A DNA stretch of 52,054 bases from an uncultured Solobacterium sp. GTDB taxonomy: Bacteria; Bacillota_I; Bacilli_A; Erysipelotrichales; Erysipelotrichaceae. The stretch is from contig URYK01000019.1 of assembly GCA_900552125.1 (NCBI GenBank), forward strand, positions 1 to 52,054, in the 5' to 3' direction. The number at the start of each line of letters is the position of its first letter. Within the stretch, counting starts at the first letter, position 1. The notes beneath the pieces are model-generated. The model did no database searches. It worked only from the letters and a program-made list of their open reading frames with translations, and was not told where the DNA came from. Positions 1-7,772 of the stretch are shown in pieces. Both the position numbers and the translations under genes were made by a program.

Positions 1-165
1 AGTTCAACCATGCCTGTACATGTTTGAACTATAGCGACTGCCTGTCGCACAAAAGAATCCCTATGAGGGAATAGGGATTCAGCATGAAGGCAGGTAATGG
101 AAATATTTTTTTCATGATAGCTGTTTTATAGGGATGGGGAATTTCCATTACCGAGTTTTTGCTAC
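1..165 (+). ncRNA. possible 3' part of a structured RNA (cut by window edge)
   Basis: No open frame is convincing here, but five inverted repeats follow one another. They are AGTTCAA/TTGAACT (1-7 with 24-30), GCGAC/GTCGC (34-38 with 44-48), a perfect 10-bp stem GAATCCCTAT/ATAGGGATTC (55-64 with 71-80), a perfect 12-bp stem GGTAATGGAAAT/ATTTCCATTACC (93-104 with 141-152), then a short T-run at 156-160. The loop TGCCT (39-43) is complementary to AGGCA (88-92), which could give a pseudoknot. The strand is uncertain because stems read both ways. I recognise no Rfam family. It could also be stacked terminators or a regulatory leader. Confidence 0.35.
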
Positions 166-252
166 AAGCAATCTTTGCTTGTACTTATATAATAGACCTC
201 TATTGTGAATACTGTGTGAAGTTTATATGAAAAAAATAAAAATTTTATTTTT

Positions 253-282
253 TTTACTTTATCACTTATATCGTGATAGAAT
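253..282 (+). promoter_or_regulatory. promoter with embedded dyad upstream of the DUF5662 gene
   Basis: A -35-like TTTACT (253-258) and a -10-like TAGAAT (277-282) are 18 bp apart. A perfect dyad TATCAC-N7-GTGATA (260-265 and 273-278) fills the spacer and touches the -10. A bound repressor would block polymerase, but the regulator is unknown. Confidence 0.45.
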
Positions 283-306
283 AATAACATATGGAGGGTG
301 TTAATT

Positions 307-837
307 GTGAACAAATTATGGGGACACTTCAAAACCATTACTTTACACAAAATTGCAGTCACAAAATTATGCTTTCGATGTGGTTTGTATAAACAAGGTA
401 TTTTACATGATTTATCTAAGTATTCCCCTGTTGAGTTTTGTGCTGGAGTAAAGTATTTTCAAGGTAATCGAAGTCCAATTGATTATGAGAAAGAAGTAAA
501 AGGCTATTCCTTAGGCTGGCTACATCATAAAGGTAGAAATAAACATCATTGGGAATACTGGTTAGATAATTCTAAAGATGGAATCAAACCTATAAAAATG
601 CCAATAAATTATTTAGTTGAAATGTATTGTGATCGTACAGCTGCATCAAAAATTTATATGAAAGAAAACTATCATGATGGCAGTGCTTACGAGTATTTTA
701 TGAATGGATATCATTATGTTATCATGCATGAAGATACAAAGGCATTGTTGAAATTAATCTTAGAATATCAACGTGATCATGGCACAGATGCCACTATTTC
801 ATACATAAGAAAAGAGATTCTGAAAAATAAAGCTTAG
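307..837 (+). CDS. DUF5662 family protein of unknown function
   Basis: This 176-residue soluble protein resembles the DUF5662 family, whose function is unknown to me. It has conserved-looking HD and HH motifs (LHDLSKYSP early, WLHHKGRNKHHWEYW in the middle, and a late histidine in YHYVIMHED). These recall a metal-binding helical fold, but catalysis is not shown. I chose the GTG at 307 because GGAGG at 293-297 sits 9 bp upstream. An in-frame GTG at 298 overlaps that site. The gene stands alone behind its own promoter and converges on deoC with a shared terminator region. Confidence 0.7.
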   Translation: MNKLWGHFKTITLHKIAVTKLCFRCGLYKQGILHDLSKYSPVEFCAGVKYFQGNRSPIDYEKEVKGYSLGWLHHKGRNKHHWEYWLDNSKDGIKPIKMPINYLVEMYCDRTAASKIYMKENYHDGSAYEYFMNGYHYVIMHEDTKALLKLILEYQRDHGTDATISYIRKEILKNKA

Positions 838-855
838 TTTTCAAATCTCTTTTTT
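811..855 (+). terminator. intrinsic terminator of the DUF5662 gene
   Basis: AAAGAGATT near the stop codon pairs with AAATCTCTTTT, followed by a T-run at 849-855. The hairpin includes the stop codon. The A-rich 5' arm may let it serve deoC on the other strand too. Confidence 0.7.
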
Positions 856-860
856 CATTT

Positions 861-1571
861 CTATAATTCTATAAATTCTACATTATCTTTCTGCATTTTT
901 TCTTTTAATTCTTCTATAATCGCTATACCAGCACTTGTACCAATTCTTTCAGCCCCACAGCGAATCATATCTAGGAAAGTCTCTGCATTTCTTATTCCGC
1001 CAGCTGCTTTTACTTTAACCGCTTTTCCTACATGTTCCTTCATTAATTTTACATCTTCCAACGTAGCTCCGCCAGTTCCAAATCCAGTACTTGTCTTAAT
1101 GAAGTCTGGCTCCACTTTTTTCGCAATTTCAGCTAGTTTAACAATTTCTTCTTCATTTAAATAACAATTTTCAAAAATTACCTTGCAAGTAACACTATGT
1201 TTTCTACAAACTTCCACTATTCTTTTCATTTCATCTTCAATATAGTCCCAGTTTTGATTCTTAACTTCAGTTAAATTCACAACATAATCAATCTCTGTAG
1301 CACCAATGGAAATAGCATTTTCTGTATCAAATACTTTTGATTCAATTGTTGTTTGACCTAAAGGAAAAGAAATCGCCGCCCCCACATGAATATCTGTCCC
1401 CTTTAAATATTCTGCACAGCGTTTTGATTGAACCTGATTGATCGCAACCATTTTGAAGTGATACTTTTTAGCTTCTTCACATAACTTTTTCATGTCAGCA
1501 TTACTAGCATCCGCATGCAAATTAGTATGATCAATCATCTGTGAGAAATCATCTAATGTAAACTTTTTCAT
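861..1571 (-). CDS. deoC: deoxyribose-phosphate aldolase
   Basis: DeoC cleaves 2-deoxyribose-5-phosphate to glyceraldehyde-3-phosphate and acetaldehyde in deoxynucleoside catabolism (cytoplasm). The 236-residue product has the TIM-barrel class I aldolase signatures: IDHTNL near the N-terminus, the Schiff-base region [10 protein letters not shown], the second lysine in KVKAAGGIR, and the phosphate-binding ERIGTSAG. I chose the ATG at 1571 because AGGAGG lies just upstream; a 12-residue upstream extension lacks a ribosome site. No other deo or nup gene is nearby, so it looks monocistronic. Family assignment is secure. Confidence 0.95.
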   Translation of the reverse strand: MKKFTLDDFSQMIDHTNLHADASNADMKKLCEEAKKYHFKMVAINQVQSKRCAEYLKGTDIHVGAAISFPLGQTTIESKVFDTENAISIGATEIDYVVNLTEVKNQNWDYIEDEMKRIVEVCRKHSVTCKVIFENCYLNEEEIVKLAEIAKKVEPDFIKTSTGFGTGGATLEDVKLMKEHVGKAVKVKAAGGIRNAETFLDMIRCGAERIGTSAGIAIIEELKEKMQKDNVEFIEL

Positions 1572-1723
1572 CTTATATCCTCCTGCTTTATATTTAAAAT
1601 ATACCACTAATTATCTATTTATATCAATACATAATATGCAATTACTTATTACATAATCAGTTAGAAATACGAAGAGGGATATAAATTAATTAGGTTACTA
1701 TTCTCAAAAAATCTGTCATAACT

Positions 1724-1762
1724 AAAAAGCAGCAAATCCCTTTTTAGGATCTGCTGTTTTTT
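1724..1762 (-). terminator. terminator of the NrdI-like gene
   Basis: CAGCA-ATCC pairs with GGAT-TGCTG around a CTTTTTA loop, flanked by A5 on one side and T7 on the other, so it may act in both directions. Confidence 0.7.
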
Positions 1763-2112
1763 TATTTTATTAACTTACGAATAGCTTCTACATCTTCATC
1801 TGTACCAGAGCCATCAACTTTATACAGACAAGGTACATTGTATTCTTTTGCGATAATATCTCCTGCAAAACAATATGTGTCCGCATGACGTTCCATGCTC
1901 CCGGATACTACAACACCCTTAAGATACTTGTGATTGTTCTTTAAAAACTCTACAACGATTTCAGGAACAATTCCTTTTCCATCTGTATAAGTGAAAAGAA
2001 TATAATCTTCCTTTGCCTGTTCATTAGTTGATTCAATTTTAATTGCATCTTCTGCAACTGTCTTCGCAAGTTTTTCAACTTTTCCCATTCTTGATGCATA
2101 ATATATTTTCAT
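1762..2112 (-). CDS. nrdI: NrdI-like flavodoxin
   Basis: This 116-residue protein has the NrdI flavodoxin pattern: IYYASRMGKVEKL (FMN-phosphate loop region), a central LFTYTDGKGIVP, GVVVSGSMERHADTYC and a C-terminal YKVDGSGTDEDVE. NrdI reduces NrdF during assembly of the manganese cofactor of class Ib ribonucleotide reductase. No nrdE, nrdF or nrdH is nearby, so it is an orphan and its partner is unproved. The ATG at 2112 has GGAGG 6 bp upstream; an upstream TTG overlaps that site and was not used. It lies between deoC and the parB operon. Confidence 0.75.
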   Translation of the reverse strand: MKIYYASRMGKVEKLAKTVAEDAIKIESTNEQAKEDYILFTYTDGKGIVPEIVVEFLKNNHKYLKGVVVSGSMERHADTYCFAGDIIAKEYNVPCLYKVDGSGTDEDVEAIRKLIK

Positions 2113-2194
2113 AAATACCTCCAAATATTAGTTTAATCTAACTTTATGACTGTATTCTCTCATACTTCTCTATTTGAGTCAAAATATATGCTCA

Positions 2195-2221
2195 CAAAAA
2201 AGCTAGTATCTTAACTAGCTC
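2195..2221 (-). terminator. terminator of the rsmG-noc-parA-parB operon
   Basis: On the minus strand AGCTAG and CTAGCT form a stem immediately after the parB stop, followed by six Ts. Confidence 0.75.
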
Positions 2222-2223
2222 AA

Positions 2224-3108
2224 TTACTCTTCTTCCAATCCGCCTAATAATTCCAATAAGCGGTTTAAATCATCGTTTCCTTCATAACGAATGGTTATTT
2301 GTTTATCATCAATTTTAACTTTAGTCTGGAAACGGCTTTGTAGGCGTTCCTGAACTTTTTCTAAATGAATATCTTTTTCTTTCTTAACTGGCTCTGGCTT
2401 TGGTTCATTCATATTCTTTACCAAAGTTTCTACAGCTCGTACACTTAAGTGTAATTGAATAGCTTTTTTCGCAACATCTTCGATTAAAGAAGAGTCTTTT
2501 AATCCTAATAATGCACGAACATGTCCCATGCTTAATTGTTTGTCAATTACATATTGCTGAACAGATTTTGGCAGTTTAAGTAAACGTAGCATATTTGCTA
2601 CATGCTCTCTTGATTTACCAATTCTTTTCGCAAGTTCTTCTTGTGTATAGCCAAGCTTTTTAATTAGTTTCTCATAGCCTTGAGCTTCTTCTATCGCATT
2701 TAAGTCTTCTCTTTGGATATTTTCCAACAGAGCAATTTCCATCATCTGCTGATCATCAAAATCCATCAAAATAGCTGGAATTGTTTTTAGACCTGCTAAT
2801 TTACTTGCGCGCAAACGACGTTCCCCAGCAATCAGTTCATAACCCTTTACGGCTTTTTTTACTAGGATAGGAGTAAATACTCCATGTAATTTAATAGAAT
2901 CTGCTAATTCCTGAATTTTACTATCATCAAAGTTTTTACGTGGCTGATAAGGATTTGGTTTTACTTCACTTACCTCTACTTCAAACTTAGAATCCTCATG
3001 TATCTCTGCTTTCCCATGTTGAATGTCTTCTAGAACATCACTAACATCTTCACCAAAGATTGCGGATAAACCTTTTCCAAGTCTGGCACTATTATCTTTT
3101 TTTGGCAT
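2224..3108 (-). CDS. parB: chromosome partitioning protein ParB (Spo0J)
   Basis: ParB loads at parS sites, spreads as a CTP-dependent clamp, and works with ParA in origin segregation and SMC loading. The 294-residue protein starts with the short basic segment that activates ParA (MPKKDNSARLGKGLSAIF). It carries the CTP-binding LIAGERRLRA box, the ENIQRED motif and a helix-turn-helix (TQEELAKRIGKSREHVANML), then a linker and a C-terminal dimerisation domain. Start at 3108 with GGAGG upstream. It is the last gene of the operon, 11 bp after parA. The parallel noc gene upstream is a paralogue. I saw no canonical parS in the window. Confidence 0.95.
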   Translation of the reverse strand: MPKKDNSARLGKGLSAIFGEDVSDVLEDIQHGKAEIHEDSKFEVEVSEVKPNPYQPRKNFDDSKIQELADSIKLHGVFTPILVKKAVKGYELIAGERRLRASKLAGLKTIPAILMDFDDQQMMEIALLENIQREDLNAIEEAQGYEKLIKKLGYTQEELAKRIGKSREHVANMLRLLKLPKSVQQYVIDKQLSMGHVRALLGLKDSSLIEDVAKKAIQLHLSVRAVETLVKNMNEPKPEPVKKEKDIHLEKVQERLQSRFQTKVKIDDKQITIRYEGNDDLNRLLELLGGLEEE

Positions 3109-3119
3109 TCTTTACCTCC

Positions 3120-3902
3120 TTATCTAGCTTTTGCTTTCTTATTCATTTTTACGACTTCATTAGATAATCCTGCATAAGCTTTTGCCCCTTCACATCTTAC
3201 ATCATATTCAAAAATTGACATACCTCTTGATGGAGCTTCACTTAGCTTAACATTTCTAGGAATATAATTTTTATATACTCGATCTTTGAAATGCTGACGC
3301 ACTTCCTGCTGTACTTCTACACTTAGTTTTGTACGAGCATCATACATTGTTAGTACTACGCCCTCAATCATCAGATTACGATTAAACAACTGCTGAACAA
3401 GACGTATTGTTAATAATAGCTGTGTAACACCTTCTAATGCATAATATTCGCATTGAACTGGTATAATTACAGAATCTGCAGCTGTAAGAGCATTTGTATT
3501 TAATAAACCTAAAGAAGGTGGACAATCAATAATAATGAAATCATATTCATCTTTAATTGGATCCAATTTCTTTTTTAATAATTCTTCTTTTCCAACTTCA
3601 AATTTAACCATTTGCAGATCTGCACCTGCTAAAGCAATGCTTGCAGGAATAATATCAATTGGTGGAGAAGTTAATTTTTTTCGTATATCCTGAACACTAT
3701 AATCTTCCATGATTAGATTATAAATAGATAGTTTATCTTCTCCAACTTCTGCACCTACTCCTTGTGTAGCATTCCCCTGCGGGTCGAAATCTACCAATAA
3801 TACTTTATTTCCTAGGTATCCAAGCCCTGCCGCAAGATTAATAGACGTCGTTGTTTTTCCAACTCCGCCTTTCTGATTGGATACCGCTATGATTTTACCC
3901 AT
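3120..3902 (-). CDS. parA: chromosome partitioning ATPase ParA (Soj)
   Basis: This 260-residue ATPase has the deviant Walker A motif KGGVGKTTT at the N-terminus, the switch region VDFDPQGNAT and the Walker B-like IIIDCPPSLG. ATP-bound ParA binds nucleoid DNA non-specifically; ParB stimulates hydrolysis, and in Bacillus Soj also regulates DnaA. Length matches chromosomal Soj. The ATG at 3902 follows an AAAGGAT ribosome site. It sits between noc and parB, as in Bacillus subtilis. Assignment is secure. Confidence 0.95.
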   Translation of the reverse strand: MGKIIAVSNQKGGVGKTTTSINLAAGLGYLGNKVLLVDFDPQGNATQGVGAEVGEDKLSIYNLIMEDYSVQDIRKKLTSPPIDIIPASIALAGADLQMVKFEVGKEELLKKKLDPIKDEYDFIIIDCPPSLGLLNTNALTAADSVIIPVQCEYYALEGVTQLLLTIRLVQQLFNRNLMIEGVVLTMYDARTKLSVEVQQEVRQHFKDRVYKNYIPRNVKLSEAPSRGMSIFEYDVRCEGAKAYAGLSNEVVKMNKKAKAR

Positions 3903-3916
3903 ATGATCTATCCTTT

Positions 3917-4681
3917 CTATTTTGGAATGCGAATAGTAATAACTACTTCATCCTCAAATTCCTGTTCACTGACATTTGCCTCTGTACCAGCACGATTTAC
4001 CATACTGACAGCTTGATGTATCGTATTAATTGCAATTTTAATATTCTTACTAATACCCTTTAAGAACACTTTTTTCTTTTCTTTTTTAGGCATTGCCTGT
4101 TGTTTTAACATTTTCTCAGTTTGTGCTACAGTTAATCCTTTTTTCACTATTGTATGTAATGCATCCTGCTGTTTTTTCCCATCTAAACCAATTAATGCTC
4201 TCGCATGACGCTCTGTAATTTTTTTAGTACTAACTGCTTCCTGCACATCTTTATCTAGATTTAATAGACGTATTTTATTAGCAATCGAAGATTGGCTTTT
4301 CCCAACTCGCAAAGCCAATTGACTCTGATTTAAGCCTGAATATTTCATGATTTCAACATAAGATTTCGCTTCTTCAATCGCACTTAAATTTTCTCGCTGA
4401 ATATTTTCTACCAATGCCATTTCTGCCATTTGCAATTCATCAGCATCCATGACCATGACAGGAACATCAACTGCCCCATTTAATTTTAAAGCACGAAATC
4501 TACGTTCTCCTGCGATAATCTGATATTTCCCATCAAGTTCTCGAACAGTAATTGGCTGAATCAAACCATTTTCACGGATGGATTGAGCTAAATCCATCAA
4601 TGCATCATCATCAAATTCTAAACGAGGCTGATATGGATTCGGTTCTACCAAATCTATATCAACAATTTTGGTTTCTCTCAT
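3917..4681 (-). CDS. noc: nucleoid occlusion protein Noc
   Basis: Noc is a ParB paralogue that binds its own sites, uses CTP, attaches DNA to the membrane and blocks FtsZ assembly over the nucleoid. The 254-residue product has the IIAGERRFRAL CTP box, VENIQREN, a helix-turn-helix (NQSQLALRVGKSQSSIANKI) and the family's typical end (IAINTIHQAVSMV, ending TIRIPK). It sits between rsmG and parA, the Noc position in Bacillus. It begins almost directly at the ParB fold (MRETKIVDIDLVEPNPYQPR), so it lacks the N-terminal amphipathic membrane helix of Bacillus Noc. The start is fixed by AAGGAGG upstream of 4681. The name rests on synteny and the C-terminus. Confidence 0.85.
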   Translation of the reverse strand: MRETKIVDIDLVEPNPYQPRLEFDDDALMDLAQSIRENGLIQPITVRELDGKYQIIAGERRFRALKLNGAVDVPVMVMDADELQMAEMALVENIQRENLSAIEEAKSYVEIMKYSGLNQSQLALRVGKSQSSIANKIRLLNLDKDVQEAVSTKKITERHARALIGLDGKKQQDALHTIVKKGLTVAQTEKMLKQQAMPKKEKKKVFLKGISKNIKIAINTIHQAVSMVNRAGTEANVSEQEFEDEVVITIRIPK

Positions 4682-4692
4682 AATATTCCTCC

Positions 4693-5403
4693 TTAAAGGG
4701 GATGTTTCTTCATCTGTGCAAATTGTCGTGGATATTTTTTAGGAGTTAATTTAGTTTTTTCATATACATAATTAATACGCTGAGATCCATCTGACAGTTT
4801 ATGCACATCTCTTTGTTTCATTTCACACCCTAAGATACGAATTGCATTCTTTGCTAATTCATGTTCTTCATCTCCATTAGCACCTTTCAATGCTAGAAAA
4901 TAGCCATGAAGCTTCACAAGCGGTATACACAATTCACTTAATAGCGGTAAATTTGCAACTGCTCTAGCACTAACAATATCAAAGCTTTCTCTATGATCTT
5001 TCGCATAATCTTCCGCTCGAGCATGAACGCATGTCACATTATCCAATTGTAATTTCTCACATAAAGCATTTAAAAAAGTTACTCTTTTTCCTAAAGTTTC
5101 CACAATTGTAAGCTCTAATTCAGGATATACTATTTTTAAAGGTATTCCTGGAAATCCTGCGCCAGCACCCACATCACAGAAACTTCCCTGTATCTTCATG
5201 TCAAAAGAAGGTAATATTGAGTCCAGAAAGTGCTTTTCATAAATTTCATCAATATCAGTTATTGCTGTTAGATTCATCTTCTGATTCCACTCTATCAGCA
5301 TATTGGCATAATCTTCAAATTGTTTAATTTGATGTTCTTGTAAATGAATTCCGTGTTCATTTAATATCTTTACAAAGTCTTCTTTATGAAATATTTTGGA
5401 CAT
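4693..5403 (-). CDS. rsmG: 16S rRNA (guanine527-N7)-methyltransferase
   Basis: RsmG (GidB) methylates G527 of 16S rRNA using SAM; its loss gives low-level streptomycin resistance. The 236-residue protein shows the SAM-binding loop DVGAGAGFPGIPLKI, the acidic end of beta-2 (TIVETLGKRVTFLNAL) and VSARAVANLPLL. It is first in the rsmG-noc-parA-parB operon, 11 bp before noc. In many bacteria mnmG lies directly upstream, but here a divergent MATE gene does. The ATG at 5403 has GGAGGG upstream. Confidence 0.95.
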   Translation of the reverse strand: MSKIFHKEDFVKILNEHGIHLQEHQIKQFEDYANMLIEWNQKMNLTAITDIDEIYEKHFLDSILPSFDMKIQGSFCDVGAGAGFPGIPLKIVYPELELTIVETLGKRVTFLNALCEKLQLDNVTCVHARAEDYAKDHRESFDIVSARAVANLPLLSELCIPLVKLHGYFLALKGANGDEEHELAKNAIRILGCEMKQRDVHKLSDGSQRINYVYEKTKLTPKKYPRQFAQMKKHPL

Positions 5404-5424
5404 AGTATCCCTCCAGCACCTACT

Positions 5425-5456
5425 ATTATATCAAAGAAACCCTTTGAACTAAACAT
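5425..5456 (-). promoter_or_regulatory. extended -10 promoter of rsmG
   Basis: On the minus strand TGATATAAT (TATAAT at 5430-5425) is an extended -10 element about 22 bp before the rsmG start. The -35 (TTTAGT or TTAGTT) is weak, as is usual for extended -10 promoters. Confidence 0.6.
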
Positions 5457-5626
5457 TTACTTTATGATTTTTATAATACAAACCAACAATTCAATCATCT
5501 GACTTATATGATTATTATTTAAATCAACTTTTAATGCTTATATATTTATTCTTTTATTTTTTAAATATACTTAGCTTTTTTTAATCATTTCATGTAAAAT
5601 TAGCTAGGATGAAATGAGGGATATAT

Positions 5627-6976
5627 TTGAAAAAGGATTTAGGAAAAGATTCCATATTAAAGCTTGTGTTCTCTTTGGCTATTCCTGCCATGATTGCACA
5701 GCTTGTCAATGTTTTATACAGTATTGTTGACCGTATGTTTGTAGGACAAATTCCTGAGATAGGAAATCAGGCATTAGCTGCAGTAGGAGTTTGTGGTCCT
5801 ATTGTTACACTGTTATCTTCCTTTGGTACCCTAATAGGGATTGGTGGTTCTATTCTTATGTCAATTAAGATGGGGCAAAAGAAAATGGAAGATGCTAAAC
5901 AGATTTTATATACCAGCTTTATTATGCTGATATGTGTTTCTATTGTACTTACCGTGTTATTTCTATTCTTAAGAAGGCCTATGATTTATTGGTTTGGAGG
6001 AAGTGATGCATTATATCAATATGCAAATACTTATTTAACAATCTATACTGCGGGAACTTTCTTCGCCCTAATGGCAATTGGAATGAATTATTTTATTACT
6101 TGCCAAGGATTTGCATCTATGGCAATGTTTAGCGTTATTATTGGAGCTATCACAAATATTATATTAGATGCATTATTTATCAGAGTATTTCATATGCAGA
6201 TTGCAGGTGCCGCAATCGCAACTGTCATTGCTCAGATTATGTCTTCCCTATTTGTAGTTGGTTTTTTAATTAGTAAACATTCACAGGTGCGATTAAAGAA
6301 AAATACTTTTCAGATTCACTTTGCGAAAACAATATTAAAGTTAGGTTTTTCTCCATTTATCATCATTGCCAGTGATTCCATTATCATTATATTAATGAAT
6401 ACGATTCTACAAAAAGTTGGCGGTTCCGGTTATGGAGATGTACTAATTTCTGCCGCAACGATTGCCCAAAGCTGTTTCTTATTGATAACCGGTCCTTTAC
6501 TTGGAATAACCAGCGGAACACAAACAATTATCAGTTATAACTTTGGCGCAAAGAATCGTAAACGTATAGAAAAAGCATTTAAAACAATTATCACTATGGC
6601 TCTTTGCTTTTGTACCTTTATGTTTATCACTATTATGATCTTCTCTGATTCATTTGTTTCTATGTTTACAAATGATGCGACAACAACTCCTATCGCAATC
6701 CGAGCTATTCGTATCTTTATTTTAGGTATAATTCCAATGGCAATACAATATGCCTTAGTTGATGGTATTACTGCACTATCCAATGTTAAAATTTCTCTTG
6801 CCCTATCTATGACAAGAAAAACTATTTATATTGTATCACTGCTTATACTTCCAATGATTTTTATGGCTGAAAGCATCTTTTTCGCACAGCCGATTGCAGA
6901 TGTTCTTGCGACTATGATCACATCTTTTGTATTTATCAAAACATTCCCTAGTTTCATGAGAAACAATGGCATGTAG
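5627..6976 (+). CDS. MATE family efflux transporter
   Basis: This 449-residue integral membrane protein has about 12 hydrophobic segments in two pseudo-symmetric halves, and the MATE start LAIPAMIAQLVNVLYSIVDRMFVGQ. MATE proteins export cationic drugs or metabolites using Na+ or H+ gradients; the substrate cannot be read from sequence. The start is TTG at 5627, six bases after GAGGG. A -10-like TAAAAT lies at 5595-5600. It is divergent from rsmG and ends in a strong terminator shared with the opposing RNA locus. A second MATE gene nearby (8578-9918) is broken. Confidence 0.9.
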   Translation: MKKDLGKDSILKLVFSLAIPAMIAQLVNVLYSIVDRMFVGQIPEIGNQALAAVGVCGPIVTLLSSFGTLIGIGGSILMSIKMGQKKMEDAKQILYTSFIMLICVSIVLTVLFLFLRRPMIYWFGGSDALYQYANTYLTIYTAGTFFALMAIGMNYFITCQGFASMAMFSVIIGAITNIILDALFIRVFHMQIAGAAIATVIAQIMSSLFVVGFLISKHSQVRLKKNTFQIHFAKTILKLGFSPFIIIASDSIIIILMNTILQKVGGSGYGDVLISAATIAQSCFLLITGPLLGITSGTQTIISYNFGAKNRKRIEKAFKTIITMALCFCTFMFITIMIFSDSFVSMFTNDATTTPIAIRAIRIFILGIIPMAIQYALVDGITALSNVKISLALSMTRKTIYIVSLLILPMIFMAESIFFAQPIADVLATMITSFVFIKTFPSFMRNNGM

Positions 6977-6989
6977 TATACTTTACATA

Positions 6990-7703
6990 ACGAAACAAAC
7001 CTCCAGCTATTACTCTTATTAACTGGAGGTTTTTATATATTCAATTGTATTTTATCACGTCCATTTCTTATCTATGTTGATGTCTTTGTATAAGATATAT
7101 TAGTCAAATTACAATACATTACTGATAAACTTTGAACGTTGCATTTTGAATACTATATGGACTCTGTTTATGTCTATTTCTTTCTTACCTATGTATGCGT
7201 AGGTTGTCAAATGCTTATCCCTACTATTTAATTGTCGCAACAGATTTCCTATTATCATAGCTTAATTTTTATAAGTGCTTCATACTTACATTCTTATTAA
7301 GCTCTGATATCACTTATGACATCTTCCCATATTTATCTTCATTAAGATAAATTATTGCTTTTACATATCACTATGTTCCAGCCGTTCATAAGCTTTTTAT
7401 ATAGCTTCTCATGCTTTTTGGAGTTTCTAGTTTTACCTAGTAGATATAATCACTTATATCTTTTCCTAATACCTTGATCCCTGTCACCAATCTTCTTTAG
7501 GCTTAAACTTCCGATGATCCACACCGTATTTTCCGAATTATGTTAGTTATTAATGGTATCTCTCTAACTTTTCTCCTACTGATAAGTTCCTCTACAAGAA
7601 ACCCTTTCACGCACCAGTATTATGAACAAGTTCCATTAATCTAACTAGCTAACGTTCCCATCTTCTCACCGCTCTCTTTTTTATTGCTATTTCTTTTTAC
7701 ACC
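6990..7703 (-). ncRNA. large structured non-coding RNA candidate (~0.65-0.7 kb)
   Basis: There is no ORF, yet on the minus strand the block folds densely. Nine or more helices are visible. A long-range closing helix pairs GAACGTT-A-GC (7657-7648) with GCAACGTTC (7142-7134). A 13-bp helix pairs GTTAG/ATTAATGG (7645-7633) with CCATTAAT-AA-CTAAC (7556-7542) and encloses GTTTCT/AGGAAC (7602-7586). The central hairpins are AGATATAA-GTGA-TTATATCT (7461-7442), AAGCT/AGCTT with CAT/ATG (7413-7387), ACATA-GTGA-TATGT (7376-7363), ATTTATCTT-AATG-AAGATAAAT (7352-7331), GATGTCA/TGATATC (7323-7306) and AGCTTAAT/ATTAAGCT (7303-7259) with an inner TGTAAGT/ACTTATA. GNRA (GTGA) loops recur. A near-consensus promoter precedes it and a terminator follows. 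Size and style recall the ornate large RNAs (ROOL, GOLLD, OLE), but family membership is not established. No protein gene is associated. Confidence 0.7.
6999..7034 (+). terminator. terminator of the MATE gene, possibly bidirectional
   Basis: ACCTCCAG (6999-7006) pairs with CTGGAGGT (7023-7030), then five Ts. Read from the other side the stem is followed by TTTGTTTCGTT, so it could also end the minus-strand RNA arriving from 7703. Confidence 0.8.
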
Positions 7704-7706
7704 TTT

Positions 7707-7734
7707 ATTATAACTAGTCTATCCTATATGTAAA
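7707..7734 (-). promoter_or_regulatory. promoter of the large structured RNA
   Basis: On the minus strand TTTACA (7734-7729), a 16-bp spacer and TATAAT (7712-7707) predict a start near 7700-7703. The promoter points into DNA with no reading frame. An 18-bp perfect dyad, ATATTATTGGAATAATAT (7734-7751), abuts the -35 and may be an operator. Confidence 0.7.
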
Positions 7735-7772
7735 TATTATTGGAATAATATGCAATAAACTGGAATTTTTTG

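Noticed and set aside
162..362. Minus-strand 66-codon frame
   Set aside because: It has no ribosome site, is AT-driven, and overlaps the promoter and start of the DUF5662 gene.
7035..7772. Decayed protein gene in place of the structured RNA
   Set aside because: I read all frames on both strands and found no protein-like stretch, whereas complementary stems are frequent and well matched.
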